From Oceanobacillus zhaokaii (GTDB lineage: Bacteria; Bacillota; Bacilli; Bacillales; Amphibacillaceae): DNA of 64,000 bases. The first letter of the stretch is position 1; each line of letters begins with the position of its first letter. Of this stretch, positions 1 to 10,057 are shown in pieces. A program made the position numbers and the translations under genes. The DNA is taken from the NCBI RefSeq assembly GCF_003352005.1, contig NZ_CP024848.1, positions 3,605,001 to 3,669,000 of the forward strand. Direction: 5' to 3'. Below the pieces are notes generated by a model. It searched no databases, had not been told where the DNA came from, and was given only the letters and a program-made list of their open reading frames with translations.

Positions 1-299
1 TCGTGGAAAGCTTTTACTGCTTTTAGTCCTTCTAATGTCATGGGAACTTTAACGGTGATATTGGGTGCAATTGCTGCTAATTCCTTCCCTTCACTTATCA
101 TTCCTTCTGCATCTTCAGAAATAACTTCTGCACTTACAGATCCAGATACTTCCTCCGTAATTTCTCTTAAACGATCGTGAAATGATACATCTTTCTCTTT
201 CGCTACAAGACTTGGATTTGTAGTGACACCCGCAAGGACGCCTAGTGCATTTGCTGAACGGATTTCATCAATATTTGCTGTATCAATAAAGAATTTCAT
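1..299 (-). CDS. tal: Transaldolase, FSA/TalC type, partial (3' end outside window)
   Basis: The reverse strand from the ATG at 299 encodes a protein beginning [20 protein letters not shown], typical of the short (about 215-residue) transaldolase / fructose-6-phosphate aldolase family. Only the N-terminal ~99 residues are present. The [10 protein letters not shown] segment (residues ~27-36) is the conserved beta-2 strand of the barrel. The catalytic lysine strand begins near the window edge, in the ITVKVPMT segment. Such enzymes transfer a dihydroxyacetone unit in the pentose phosphate pathway, in the cytosol. It lies downstream of fbaA on the same strand, as ywjH does in B. subtilis. A GGGGG ribosome binding site precedes the ATG. 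Identity is secure; transaldolase versus F6P aldolase activity cannot be told from this part. Confidence 0.9.
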   Translation of the reverse strand, partial: MKFFIDTANIDEIRSANALGVLAGVTTNPSLVAKEKDVSFHDRLREITEEVSGSVSAEVISEDAEGMISEGKELAAIAPNITVKVPMTLEGLKAVKAFH

Positions 300-326
300 T
301 TTTATTCCCCCATTATGATTATAATT

Positions 327-405
327 TTAGAAAACTAAGGTTTAACCAAGCTTTTCGGTGACAGCCTAGTAAGAAATATTTTTTATACTTTCTTAATTAC
401 TAATC
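327..405 (-). repeat. Short leader-type repeat (L family), copy 1
   Basis: AT-rich segment just upstream of tal. It shares the run CTAAGGTTTAACCAAGC with the copy at 29806-29892, followed in both by a small inverted repeat (GTAAGAAA ... CTTTCTTAATTAC). Read on the minus strand, the CTAGG and CCTTAG blocks can pair around a ~25-nt loop. Function unknown. See the finding on this family. Confidence 0.6.
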
Positions 406-469
406 TAAATTACAAAACGGTAATGATTTTAGCGAAATATTTTGAAAAGTGTATGTAACAAGACACCAG

Positions 470-512
470 CCAGAGTGAGAACTCACTCCATTGCTGATGT
501 TAATAATATATT
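470..512 (-). terminator. Probable terminator after fbaA
   Basis: GAGTGAG AA CTCACTC forms a perfect stem extended by CATCAGC/GCTGGTG, just past the fbaA stop on the minus strand. The following T-run is weak (TCTTGTT), so termination efficiency is uncertain. Confidence 0.5.
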
Positions 513-516
513 ATTC

Positions 517-1371
517 TTATGCTTGTTGTGATGAGCCGAATTCGCGCATCTTGCCTTTTACTGTTTCTTTAATTGCTTCTGTACCTGGTCCTAAGTATTT
601 ACGTGGATCATAAATATCTGGTTTAGCTGCAAGTGTTTCACGAACAGCATTTGTTTGTGCAATTTGGTTTTCAGTGTTTACGTTAATTTTTGCAGTTCCT
701 AAAGAAATTGCTTTTTGGATATCTTTTGTAGGAATTCCTGTTCCGCCATGAAGTACCAATGGAACATTTACAAGATTCAAGATTTCTTCCATTTCTTTGT
801 ATCCTAGGTTAGGTTCACCTTGGTATGGTCCATGTACTGAACCTAGTGCAGGTGCTAAGCAATCAACGCCAGCTTCAGATACAAGACGTTTACATTCGTT
901 TGGATCTGCGTAGTTAATTCCGCCGATTACGCCATCTTCTTCTCCACCAACAGTACCTACTTCTGCCTCAACAGAAACACCATGGATATGTGCTAGCTCA
1001 ACAACTTGTTTAGTAATTGCGATGTTTTCATCGATTGGAGAATGTGATGCATCGATCATTACAGATGTGAATCCAGCGTGGATTGCTTGTGCAACTTTTT
1101 CAAAGCTTGATCCGTGATCTAAATGAATTGCAACTGGCACTGTTGTACCATATGATTCCATTAAAGATTTAACCATTGCTACTACTACATTGAAACCGCC
1201 CATATATTTTCCTGCACCTTCAGAAACCCCAAGAATTACTGGTGATTTTTCTTCTTCCGCTGCTTGTAAAATAGCTTGAATATATTCCAAGTTATTGATA
1301 TTGAACTGTCCTACTGCATAGCCATTTTCTTTCCCTTTTTCTAGCATTTCTTTCATTGATACTAACGGCAT
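517..1371 (-). CDS. fbaA: Class II fructose-bisphosphate aldolase
   Basis: A 284-residue zinc-dependent aldolase that cleaves fructose-1,6-bisphosphate to dihydroxyacetone phosphate and glyceraldehyde-3-phosphate in glycolysis. The [11 protein letters not shown] segment (residues 81-91) holds the catalytic Asp85 and metal-binding His86. [12 protein letters not shown] and the late LHGGTGIP and NVNTENQIA segments are the remaining metal- and phosphate-binding blocks. Length matches B. subtilis FbaA. A strong AAAGGAGG lies a few bases before the ATG. It follows spo0F and precedes tal on the same strand, as in B. subtilis, with a ~120 bp gap upstream that could hold its own promoter. Nothing is odd about it. 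Confidence 0.97.
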   Translation of the reverse strand: MPLVSMKEMLEKGKENGYAVGQFNINNLEYIQAILQAAEEEKSPVILGVSEGAGKYMGGFNVVVAMVKSLMESYGTTVPVAIHLDHGSSFEKVAQAIHAGFTSVMIDASHSPIDENIAITKQVVELAHIHGVSVEAEVGTVGGEEDGVIGGINYADPNECKRLVSEAGVDCLAPALGSVHGPYQGEPNLGYKEMEEILNLVNVPLVLHGGTGIPTKDIQKAISLGTAKINVNTENQIAQTNAVRETLAAKPDIYDPRKYLGPGTEAIKETVKGKMREFGSSQQA

Positions 1372-1494
1372 TACATTTCCTCCTTTAGATAAGTACGATT
1401 CATCTACCTAAATTTTTTTTACACTCTTAGAATACCAAGTACGAGAGACAGGTGCAACAATTTAGCTATAACTTAAATATTCAGGAAACCGTTA

Positions 1495-1866
1495 TTATTC
1501 CGTTTCTAGTAGAATTGCATTGACTTGCTGACGAAAATCACTGATATTAAATGGCTTTGCTATTACCCTTTTTACTGATTTACTTTGATTTACTTTGTCC
1601 ATGATTTTTTCGGTTAACCCACTAATAACAATAGCTGAGACTTCTTTTTTCTCTTTTTCCAGTGTCTCTAATAGCTTTGCCCCATCAATAATTGGTATAT
1701 TATAATCTAAAATAATGAGATCAAAGGTATTCGAATAGATTTTATCTAGTGCCTCTTTTCCTGTTGCCGCTGTCATTATTTGGTATCCTTCACTGCTTAG
1801 GATATCAGTCAGCAATAATCGGATTCCTGGTTGATCGTCTATTACTAAGATTCTTTTGATATGAAT
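1495..1866 (-). CDS. spo0F: Sporulation phosphorelay response regulator Spo0F, apparent ATT start
   Basis: Single-domain receiver protein that carries phosphate from sporulation kinases to Spo0B. Read from an ATT codon at 1866-1864 it is 123 residues, and its numbering then matches B. subtilis: Asp10-Asp11 acidic pocket, Asp54 phosphoacceptor in LIILDYNIP, Lys104 in AKPF. Position 82 is Ser instead of Thr and position 84 Leu instead of Tyr. No ATG, GTG or TTG lies in frame between the upstream TAG (1881-1879) and the acidic pocket. The first TTG (1815) would delete Asp10-Asp11. A GGGGG run (1879-1875) sits 8 nt before the ATT. It lies between pyrG and fbaA as in B. subtilis, but ywjG is absent. 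Identity is firm; the start codon is an inference. Confidence 0.85.
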   Translation of the reverse strand: MHIKRILVIDDQPGIRLLLTDILSSEGYQIMTAATGKEALDKIYSNTFDLIILDYNIPIIDGAKLLETLEKEKKEVSAIVISGLTEKIMDKVNQSKSVKRVIAKPFNISDFRQQVNAILLETE

Positions 1867-2072
1867 TCTAATCGCCCCCTACAGCATAGATTCATCCTAT
1901 TACACTAAGGTTCGATATTTCTTCTCTTTATTCCTGCAAAATATGGCAAATTTTGTATTGTAATTTTTTTTACAATTCGGATAAATTATTAATAGTTGAT
2001 TGCTGTTTAGACAATTTATCCTATTGCTATGCATATTAGGACTAAGAAGTCTTCCTTATGTATTTGTATAGA

Positions 2073-2294
2073 GTTTAGATAAACTGCGAACTAACCTAGG
2101 ATGTATTTGCTTCCTTGGCCGACGCTCCGAAAATACACTTCGCTGGTTATAGTGCAAAATCTAGTAGAAAAAGAATGGCAAACCCACTAACAATCGACGT
2201 TGTGTGTAGAAAAATACTGGAGACTTGTGTATGAATAGCAATTGCTTGCCAAATCCTAAATCACAATTGTCATTTGTTCGCACTTTACATCAAC
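2073..2294 (+). repeat. Dispersed TIR element (R family), copy 1, lacking the palindromic core
   Basis: Occupies the 1867-2434 gap between spo0F and pyrG. It begins GTTTAGATAAACTGCGAAC and ends GTTCGCACTTTACATCAAC, which are imperfect inverted repeats. The flanks match the copies at 9737-10057 and 50717-51034, but the ~100-bp GC-rich nested palindrome found there is missing: only the left 'gctccgaaaatacac' arm remains. No coding capacity is apparent. Confidence 0.65.
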
Positions 2295-2383
2295 TAATGA
2301 TTTTCCTCCCGTACTTTATAAAAGAAACAGATTTTTTAGTGAGACTAGTAACTTCACTCCCATACTTTTAGAATACGGTTATC

Positions 2384-2432
2384 GATAAAAAAACCTCGGT
2401 TAAGGAATAGACTTCCTTAATCGAGGTTTAAG
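2384..2432 (-). terminator. Intrinsic terminator of pyrG
   Basis: AAACCTCGATTAAGGAAG pairs with CTTCCTTAACCGAGGTTT (near-perfect), followed on the minus strand by seven T residues. It overlaps the end of pyrG. Confidence 0.9.
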
Positions 2433-2434
2433 TT

Positions 2435-4135
<1,701 letters not shown>

Positions 4136-4231
4136 TTACACTTTAGTCCATAATTACCTAAAAAGGTACGAATATAAGTCCCTAAAATTACTAGGAAGCT
4201 AAACTAACACGATACGTATTACCCTTATATT

Positions 4232-4296
4232 AAAAAACAAAAGCGTCTCCCCCATCCTTCGGGGAAACGCATTAGAATTTATAATTTATAGAGCCC
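4232..4296 (-). promoter_or_regulatory. pyrG leader with CTP-sensing attenuator
   Basis: On the minus strand the predicted transcript starts GGGCTC (4296-4291). About 20 nt later comes the hairpin GCGTTTCCCC ... GGGGGAGACGC (4270-4243) followed by TTTTGTTTTTT. In B. subtilis, pyrG RNA begins GGGC; when CTP is low, RNA polymerase adds extra G residues that pair with the pyrimidine-rich left arm of the terminator and prevent termination. The TTTCCCC run in the left arm here fits that model. The leader layout is seen directly; the mechanism is transferred from B. subtilis. Confidence 0.85.
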
Positions 4297-4303
4297 AAGT
4301 AAA

Positions 4304-4332
4304 ATTCTACTCATAGAGCTTTAAAAAGTCAA
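4304..4332 (-). promoter_or_regulatory. SigA promoter of pyrG
   Basis: Minus strand -35 TTGACT (4332-4327), 17-bp spacer, -10 TAGAAT (4309-4304), then 7 nt to the GGGC start. It lies about 15 bp past the rpoE stop codon. Confidence 0.85.
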
Positions 4333-4346
4333 GCTGCCTAAACAAA

Positions 4347-4850
4347 TTATAATTCTTCGTCTTCTTCCATTTCTTCATCATCGAAATCCTCGATGAAATT
4401 ATCTAGATCTTCATCTTCAACATCTAGATCCTCATCATCGATAATCTCGTCGTCTAAGTCTAAATCGTCCTCATCTTCCAATTCACCAAGCTCGTCATCA
4501 AAGGCAACATCTTTTTCAATTGGAGTTTTCTTCTTCTTCGCAGATGTCTTCTTCTTTTTCACCGGAGCATGTACTTCTTCATCTTGTTGTTCTACAGGAT
4601 ACCAGCTTCTTAATCCCCACATATTTGAACCGATTGTCGTAAAGCGACCATCAATATTCATATCTGTGTAGAATTGAGCTATTTTCTTTTCCTTATCTTT
4701 TTTCGAAAACTCTCTCAACTCGGAAATTCTATCGAAAATTTCATTAAAATGCAGGGCTTTTTTTTCATCTTTTAAAATCAACCCAGTTAATTCTATTAAT
4801 GACATTCCTTTTATTTCCTCGTGGCTAAGATCTTTTAAGCTCACGGTCAT
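4347..4850 (-). CDS. rpoE: DNA-directed RNA polymerase delta subunit
   Basis: A 167-residue delta subunit of Gram-positive RNA polymerase. Residues ~1-90 are the winged-helix HARE-HTH domain (LKDLSHEEIKGMSLIELTGLIL, MNIDGRFTTIGSNMWGLRSW). A lysine-rich stretch (KKKKTSAKKKK) follows, then a disordered tail made almost wholly of Asp and Glu, ending EEMEEDEEL. Delta promotes recycling of polymerase and displaces nucleic acids from it. Here pyrG lies next on the same strand with its own promoter. A plus-strand serine-rich reading frame across the acidic tail is a shadow of it. Confidence 0.95.
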   Translation of the reverse strand: MTVSLKDLSHEEIKGMSLIELTGLILKDEKKALHFNEIFDRISELREFSKKDKEKKIAQFYTDMNIDGRFTTIGSNMWGLRSWYPVEQQDEEVHAPVKKKKTSAKKKKTPIEKDVAFDDELGELEDEDDLDLDDEIIDDEDLDVEDEDLDNFIEDFDDEEMEEDEEL

Positions 4851-5001
4851 GCACTCCCTTTACTTATATAATGCTAGCATTATCGCATAGTTATTTAACA
4901 ATGAATTCAATTTTATCCATACTATACTATAACATTTTTCATATAAAATAAACATACATCCATTATAATCATTTTTAGAATGATTATGCTATCATTCTAA
5001 A

Positions 5002-5037
5002 ACAAAAAAGTTGGAAGTATAGATTACTTCTCAACTT
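5002..5037 (-). terminator. Terminator hairpin between the icmF region and rpoE
   Basis: AAGTTG(G)AAGTA ... TACTTCTCAACTT stem followed on the minus strand by CTTTTTTGTTTT. Placed to stop transcripts coming from icmF through the repeat array before rpoE. Confidence 0.8.
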
Positions 5038-5070
5038 TTGATGAAAAATACAATCGAAAGAACTGATTTC

Positions 5071-5720
5071 ACTTCCGCTTTTGGGCAGTCGCCTTCACTT
5101 TTCTTTGTCTAGTTCAGGCTCCTAAAAGCTACCGTCATAAGCAATGGACACTCCAAGCACAAAAACCACGTGCTTTACGGTCTCTTGCTTATGCGTCCGC
5201 TTTTGGGCAGTCGCCTTCACTTTTCCTTGTCTAGTTCAGGCTCCTAGAAGCTACCGTCATAAGCAATGGACACTCCGAGCACAAAAACCGTGTGCTTTAC
5301 GGTCTCTTGCTTATGCGTCCGCTTTTGGGCAGTCGCCTCCACTTTTCTTTGTCCAGTTTCGCGTGGGCTACCGACTATGGTCATAGTCAATGGACACTTC
5401 GAGTGGATAGACCGCCACTCTACGGTCCCTTGTCTCTGCCCTCCGTCGCTGGGCAAGCCCGCTATACTTTTCCTTGTCCAGTTTCGCGTGGGCTACCGAC
5501 TATGGTCATAGTCAATGGACACTCCGAGTGGATAGACCGCCACTCTACGGTCCCTTGTCTCTGCCCTCCGTCGCTGGGCAAGCCCGCTATACTTTTCCTT
5601 GTCTAGTTCAGGCTCCTAAAAGCTACCGTCATAAGCAATTGACACTCCAAGCACAAAAACCGTGTGCTTTACGGTCTCTTGCTTATGCGTCCGCTTTTGG
5701 GCAGTCGCCTTCACTTTTCT
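5071..5720. repeat. Tandem array of ~122-125 bp intergenic repeats (types A and B)
   Basis: Five units between rpoE and icmF. Type A (units starting near 5071, 5193 and at the right end near 5600) carries 'gtctagttcaggctcct', 'accgtcataagcaatggacac' and 'cgcttttgggcagtcgcc'. Type B (two units, 'cagtttcgcgtgggctacc' at 5354 and 5479) carries 'gtcatagtcaatggacac' and 'tcgctgggcaagcccgc'. The order is A-A-B-B-A. Each unit has internal inverted segments, for example GCATAAGCAAGAGACCGTAAAG against CCATTGCTTATGACGG-like blocks. Open frames through the array have no family features. It resembles multicopy structured repeats of Bacillaceae; function unknown. Confidence 0.8.
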
Positions 5721-5723
5721 TAA

Positions 5724-8700
5724 TTACATATTCCTCCTATACTGTCCTCCGACTTCGTAGAGTGCATTGGTTATTTGGCCTAGACTTGCTACTTTTACGG
5801 TTTCCATTAATGCTTGGAATGTGTTTCCACCTGCTGCTGCAATTACTTTTAATTGTTTTAGTGCTTCGTCAACATCAGCTTTATTTTTTTTCTTAAATAT
5901 ATTTAACTCTGTAATTTGGTGCTCCTTTTCCTCATTTGTTGCACGTGCAAGCTCCATGGAATCAACTTCTTCCGATGTTGGTGGATTTGGATTCAAGTAT
6001 GTGTTTACACCGATAATTGGTAATTCACCCGAATGCTTTTTTCTTTCATAATAAAGGGATTCTTCCTGAATTTTACCGCGTTGATATTGTCGTTCCATCG
6101 CTCCAAGCACTCCACCACGATCATTCATTTTCTCAAATTCCTGGAGGACGGCTTCTTCGACAAGGTCCGTTAGTTCATCAATGATGAAGGAACCTTGTAA
6201 TGCATTTTCATTTTTTCCAAGACCATATTCCTTGTTAATAATCATCTGAATCGCCATTGCCCGTCTAACTGATTCCTCTGTCGGCGTCGTAATTGCTTCA
6301 TCATAGGCGTTCGTATGCAGCGAATTTGTATTATCCTGAATCGCGAGTAATGCTTGGAGTGTCGTCCGAATATCATTGAAATTAATTTCCTGTGCATGCA
6401 AGGATCTTCCAGACGTTTGCACATGATATTTTAATTTTTGACTACGTTCATTTGCACCGTATTTGTCACGCATCGTAATTGCCCAAATTCTACGTGCCAC
6501 TCTTCCAATCACTGTATATTCTGGATCCAATCCATTAGAGAAAAAGAACGAGAGGTTATGTGCAAATTTATTTATATCCATTCCTCTGCTTAAATAATAT
6601 TCAACGTACGTAAAGCCATTTGCTAGGGTAAATGCAAGTTGTGTGATTGGGTTCGCACCAGCTTCAGCAATGTGATATCCAGAAATAGATACTGAATAAT
6701 AATTTCGGACTTGATGATCGATAAAATACTGTTGAATATCTCCCATCATTCGCAGTGCAAATTCTGTTGAGAAAATACATGTATTCTGGCCTTGATCTTC
6801 TTTTAGAATATCTGCCTGGACTGTGCCACGAACGACTCGAATGGTATCCTTCTTTATTGTCTCATATTCATTCTTACTAAGCTCACGTCCCTGTTCCTCT
6901 TCAAATTTGGCAACTTGTTGATCAATTGCTGTATTGAAATACATCGCCAAAATGATTGGTGCAGGCCCATTAATCGTCATCGAAACAGAAGTTAGCGGGT
7001 CGGTCAGGTCAAAGCCAGCATAGAGCTTTTTCATATCGTCCAAGGTTGCGATATTTACTCCACTCTCACCGACCTTTCCAAAAATATCAGGACGATGTGC
7101 AGGATCTTCCCCGTATAATGTTACCGAATCAAATGCAGTTGAAAGCCGTTTAGCTTCATCATTTTTCGATAAATAATGAAAACGTCGGTTCGTTCTTTCT
7201 GGTGTTCCTTCACCAGCAAACTGTCTTGTCGGGTCTTCGCCTTGCCGTTTGAAAGGAAATACGCCAGCTGTAAATGGAAAAGCACCTGGCACATTTTCTT
7301 CCATTAGCCATGTTAGTCTTTCTCCCCAATCATTAAATTTCGGAAAAGCTACCTTAGGGATTTTCAATCCAGATAATGATTCTGTGACGATATCCATAGA
7401 AATTTCTTTATTACGAACAGTGAAGGTCATTGTTTCTTGATTATAACTTTCTTGGAGGTCATCCCAGGTATCAAGCAGGGCTTTCGCTGCTGGGTCAAGG
7501 GTTTTACGAAATTGATCAAACGTTTGTTTAACTTTTTGAATATCTTGGTCAAACGTTTGTTTGAATTCTTCTTTGCTATATTCCTCGCCAAAAATTTTCA
7601 TTGTTCCTTCAAGCTGGTAAAGCTTTCTGGCAATCTCGCTCTGCTTTCTAACATTATCATGGTACGTCCGAATGTGGGTGGCAATTTCCCGAAGATAGTG
7701 TCGACGATCATTTGTGATAATCATGTTTTGCTTTTCTGCAATAGTATGCCGATCAAAATCTACCGTTTCATTCCACTGATATTTTTCATTCAATGTATCA
7801 ATCAGGGAGGCAAATAGTGCGTTTGTTCCTGAATCATTAAACTGACTTGCAATTGTACCAAACACAGGAAATTTTACTTTATCCTGCTGAAACAGCATGT
7901 GACTCCGTTCATATTGTTTTCTTACTTGGTTCAGTGCATCTTCAGAACCATTTTGCTCATACTTATTAATGACGATGAAGTCAGCATAATCAATCATATC
8001 AATCTTCTCTAATTGTGTAGGTGCACCAAATTCTGCTGTCATGACGTACATCGAAAGATCCGTAATTTCTGTAATGGCAGCATCACCCTGACCAATTCCA
8101 CTCGTTTCAATGATGATAAAATCAATGCCAGATGCACGAAGTACATCGATTACATCCTGAATAGCTGTCGAGAGCTCGGTTCTTGAATTACGTGTAGCAA
8201 GGGAACGCATGTAAACCCGATCAGTGAAAATTGCATTCATCCGAATCCGATCACCGAGCAAGGCACCTCCTGTTTTTCGTTTTGTTGGGTCAATCGAAAT
8301 AATTGCGACCTTCTTATCGGGAATCTCATTGATAAACCGTCGAATCAGTTCATCTGTTAACGAGCTTTTCCCAGAACCACCTGTCCCAGTAATTCCAAGA
8401 ACAGGGATATTTTCATTGCCTTTTTCCTTTAATATTTTCAGGACACGCTGCTTCTCATCTGAATCACCTGCTTCACTCTCGACAAACGTAATAAATTTTG
8501 CGATGGCCTGTCGATCACCTTTCACTAAAGCATCGAGATCCTTTTCTACTTCAATCGGTGGAATAAAATCACTTTCCTCTAGCATGCGATTAATCATCCC
8601 TTGCAGCCCCATTTTCCTTCCATCTTCTGGAGAAAAAATCCAATCAACACCGTAAGCATGTAGTTCCTTAATTTCACGCGGGATGATGACACCCCCACCA

Positions 8701-8999
8701 CCACCGTAAATTTTAATATGCTCTGCCCCAAGTTCCTTTAATAAATCAACCATATATTTAAAATATTCAACATGACCGCCTTGATAAGAGGATATGGCGA
8801 TTGCTTGAACATCCTCCTGGATTGCAGCATGAACAACTTCCTCTACTGACCGGTTATGTCCTAAATGAATAACTTCTGCTCCACTAGATTGTAAAATTCT
8901 CCGCATAATATTAATAGAAGCATCATGCCCATCAAATAAACTTGATGAAGTAATAAAACGAACAGGATTTGTCGGTCGATAAACCTTCACTTGTTCCAT
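5724..8999 (-). CDS. icmF: Fused isobutyryl-CoA mutase (B12-dependent)
   Basis: A 1091-residue single-chain acyl-CoA mutase. The N-terminal B12-binding domain has the DGHDASI signature (Asp23, His25 the cobalt ligand) and the GGGGG segment near residue 100. The middle MeaI-type G-protein chaperone has the P-loop [12 protein letters not shown] at 202-213. The C-terminal mutase TIM barrel begins near residue 560 with [12 protein letters not shown]. IcmF interconverts isobutyryl-CoA and butyryl-CoA; some also act on isovaleryl/pivalyl-CoA. The ATG at 8999 is preferred to the one 21 bp upstream because AAGGGGGAG lies directly before it. It is the last gene of the acyl-CoA catabolism block, which suggests feeding of branched acyl-CoA into beta-oxidation. 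Confidence 0.93.
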   Translation of the reverse strand: MEQVKVYRPTNPVRFITSSSLFDGHDASINIMRRILQSSGAEVIHLGHNRSVEEVVHAAIQEDVQAIAISSYQGGHVEYFKYMVDLLKELGAEHIKIYGGGGGVIIPREIKELHAYGVDWIFSPEDGRKMGLQGMINRMLEESDFIPPIEVEKDLDALVKGDRQAIAKFITFVESEAGDSDEKQRVLKILKEKGNENIPVLGITGTGGSGKSSLTDELIRRFINEIPDKKVAIISIDPTKRKTGGALLGDRIRMNAIFTDRVYMRSLATRNSRTELSTAIQDVIDVLRASGIDFIIIETSGIGQGDAAITEITDLSMYVMTAEFGAPTQLEKIDMIDYADFIVINKYEQNGSEDALNQVRKQYERSHMLFQQDKVKFPVFGTIASQFNDSGTNALFASLIDTLNEKYQWNETVDFDRHTIAEKQNMIITNDRRHYLREIATHIRTYHDNVRKQSEIARKLYQLEGTMKIFGEEYSKEEFKQTFDQDIQKVKQTFDQFRKTLDPAAKALLDTWDDLQESYNQETMTFTVRNKEISMDIVTESLSGLKIPKVAFPKFNDWGERLTWLMEENVPGAFPFTAGVFPFKRQGEDPTRQFAGEGTPERTNRRFHYLSKNDEAKRLSTAFDSVTLYGEDPAHRPDIFGKVGESGVNIATLDDMKKLYAGFDLTDPLTSVSMTINGPAPIILAMYFNTAIDQQVAKFEEEQGRELSKNEYETIKKDTIRVVRGTVQADILKEDQGQNTCIFSTEFALRMMGDIQQYFIDHQVRNYYSVSISGYHIAEAGANPITQLAFTLANGFTYVEYYLSRGMDINKFAHNLSFFFSNGLDPEYTVIGRVARRIWAITMRDKYGANERSQKLKYHVQTSGRSLHAQEINFNDIRTTLQALLAIQDNTNSLHTNAYDEAITTPTEESVRRAMAIQMIINKEYGLGKNENALQGSFIIDELTDLVEEAVLQEFEKMNDRGGVLGAMERQYQRGKIQEESLYYERKKHSGELPIIGVNTYLNPNPPTSEEVDSMELARATNEEKEHQITELNIFKKKNKADVDEALKQLKVIAAAGGNTFQALMETVKVASLGQITNALYEVGGQYRRNM

Positions 9000-9068
9000 C
9001 TTGCTCCCCCTTATTTTCAAGACCTTTTAGAAACGTATTTATACTTTCTTAACTAGTTAGGCTTTTTC

Positions 9069-9677
9069 CTATGCTAATGATTTTAAAAGAAATTTAATTT
9101 GTCTTTCCGTATATGCCTCTATAGTCGATTGCCTTTGCAAAATCCATCTTCTAAATGCCCACATTTGTCCTTGAACAAATATATTATTTGCTAAGAGTGC
9201 CACTTCTTCCTTCGATTTTTCTTGTGGAGCGCAAGCGAATATAATTTGTTCTAGCATTTCCACCATTACTAGTTCTTTTTTAAGAATATATTCTCTTGTT
9301 TCTTTTTTTAGTGATTTGACCTCTTGGTAGAGAATAAGAATTTCTTCCTGCATTTCATTCATTAAATAAAAATAAGATTTGATTACAGAAACCAAACTTT
9401 CCAGCGATGGATTTTCTAAATGAAATGCTTTTTCCAAATGTTTTCGTACCTGATCGTAAATGGCGTCACAAGTAAAATAGAGTACATCCTCTTTCGTTCG
9501 AATGTATTCATAAAGTGTGCCGATACTAAAGCCCGACGCTTTTGCTATCTCTCTCGTTGTCGTGCGATGGAAGCCTTTTTCTTTAAAAAGTGAAATTGCA
9601 CCTTTGATCATTTGATCTCGACGCTTTTTAATTAACTCCTGGTCTTTAACAGTGGAAAGGATTTTATCTTGCATCAT
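9069..9677 (-). CDS. TetR/AcrR family transcriptional regulator
   Basis: A 202-residue regulator. The N-terminal TetR helix-turn-helix spans residues ~18-65, with GAISLFKEKGFHRTTTREIA, SGFSIGTLYEYIRTKEDVLY as the recognition part. The C-terminal ~130 residues form the helical ligand domain with no motif I can name. It lies between acdA and icmF on the same strand, so an acyl-CoA ligand and control of this block are likely, and a palindrome in the thiolase promoter (14635-14648) is a candidate operator. The first two codons are both Met; either could start. It differs from B. subtilis FadR in the recognition helix, so I do not call it fadR. Confidence 0.88.
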   Translation of the reverse strand: MMQDKILSTVKDQELIKKRRDQMIKGAISLFKEKGFHRTTTREIAKASGFSIGTLYEYIRTKEDVLYFTCDAIYDQVRKHLEKAFHLENPSLESLVSVIKSYFYLMNEMQEEILILYQEVKSLKKETREYILKKELVMVEMLEQIIFACAPQEKSKEEVALLANNIFVQGQMWAFRRWILQRQSTIEAYTERQIKFLLKSLA

Positions 9678-9736
9678 TTTATCAATCTGCCCCTTCCTTC
9701 TTTACGAATTAGACTCCATTCATATTGTTTGTTGCT

Positions 9737-10057
9737 ATTTATATATAAACTGCGAACTAACTTAGGACGATATTCGGTTCCTTGGCCGTCGCTCCAGAAA
9801 TACACTACGCTTTCCGCGGGGAGCTGGTGAGCCTTCTTGTGCTACGCACTTCGAAGTCTCACCTAGACTCTTCTCCCCGCAGGAGTCTTCGTGTATTTCT
9901 TCCGCTGAAGGTAGAGTAGATTCTAGAAACAAAAGAATGACAAACCCGCTAACTTTAAGCATTGATTGTAGAAACATACTCCAGACTCGCGTGTAATTTG
10001 CAACGACTGTCTAGATTCGAAGACATAATTGTCACTTGTCCGCACTTTTAAATCAAC
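9737..10057 (+). repeat. Dispersed TIR element (R family), copy 2, complete core
   Basis: Fills the 9678-10052 gap. Left end TATATATAAACTGCGAAC, right end CCGCACTTTTAAATCAAC (imperfect inverted). Core is a nested palindrome: AGAAATACAC (9796-9805) with GTGTATTTCT (9891-9900), GCGGGGAG (9816-9823) with CTCCCCGC (9873-9880), GGTGAG with CTCACC, and GTGC/GCAC at the tip. The right end runs into the acdA stop codon, so the element may supply that stop. Confidence 0.75.

Noticed and set aside
4393..4671. Serine-rich plus-strand frame
   Set aside because: It is the antisense of the Asp/Glu-rich tail of rpoE.
5071..5720. Possible CRISPR array
   Set aside because: Units are ~122-125 bp with no short repeat/unique spacer pattern and no cas genes nearby.
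5144..5896. Several overlapping plus-strand open frames of 80-140 codons
   Set aside because: They lie in the tandem repeat array and the antisense of icmF, repeat themselves with the repeats, and show no family features.
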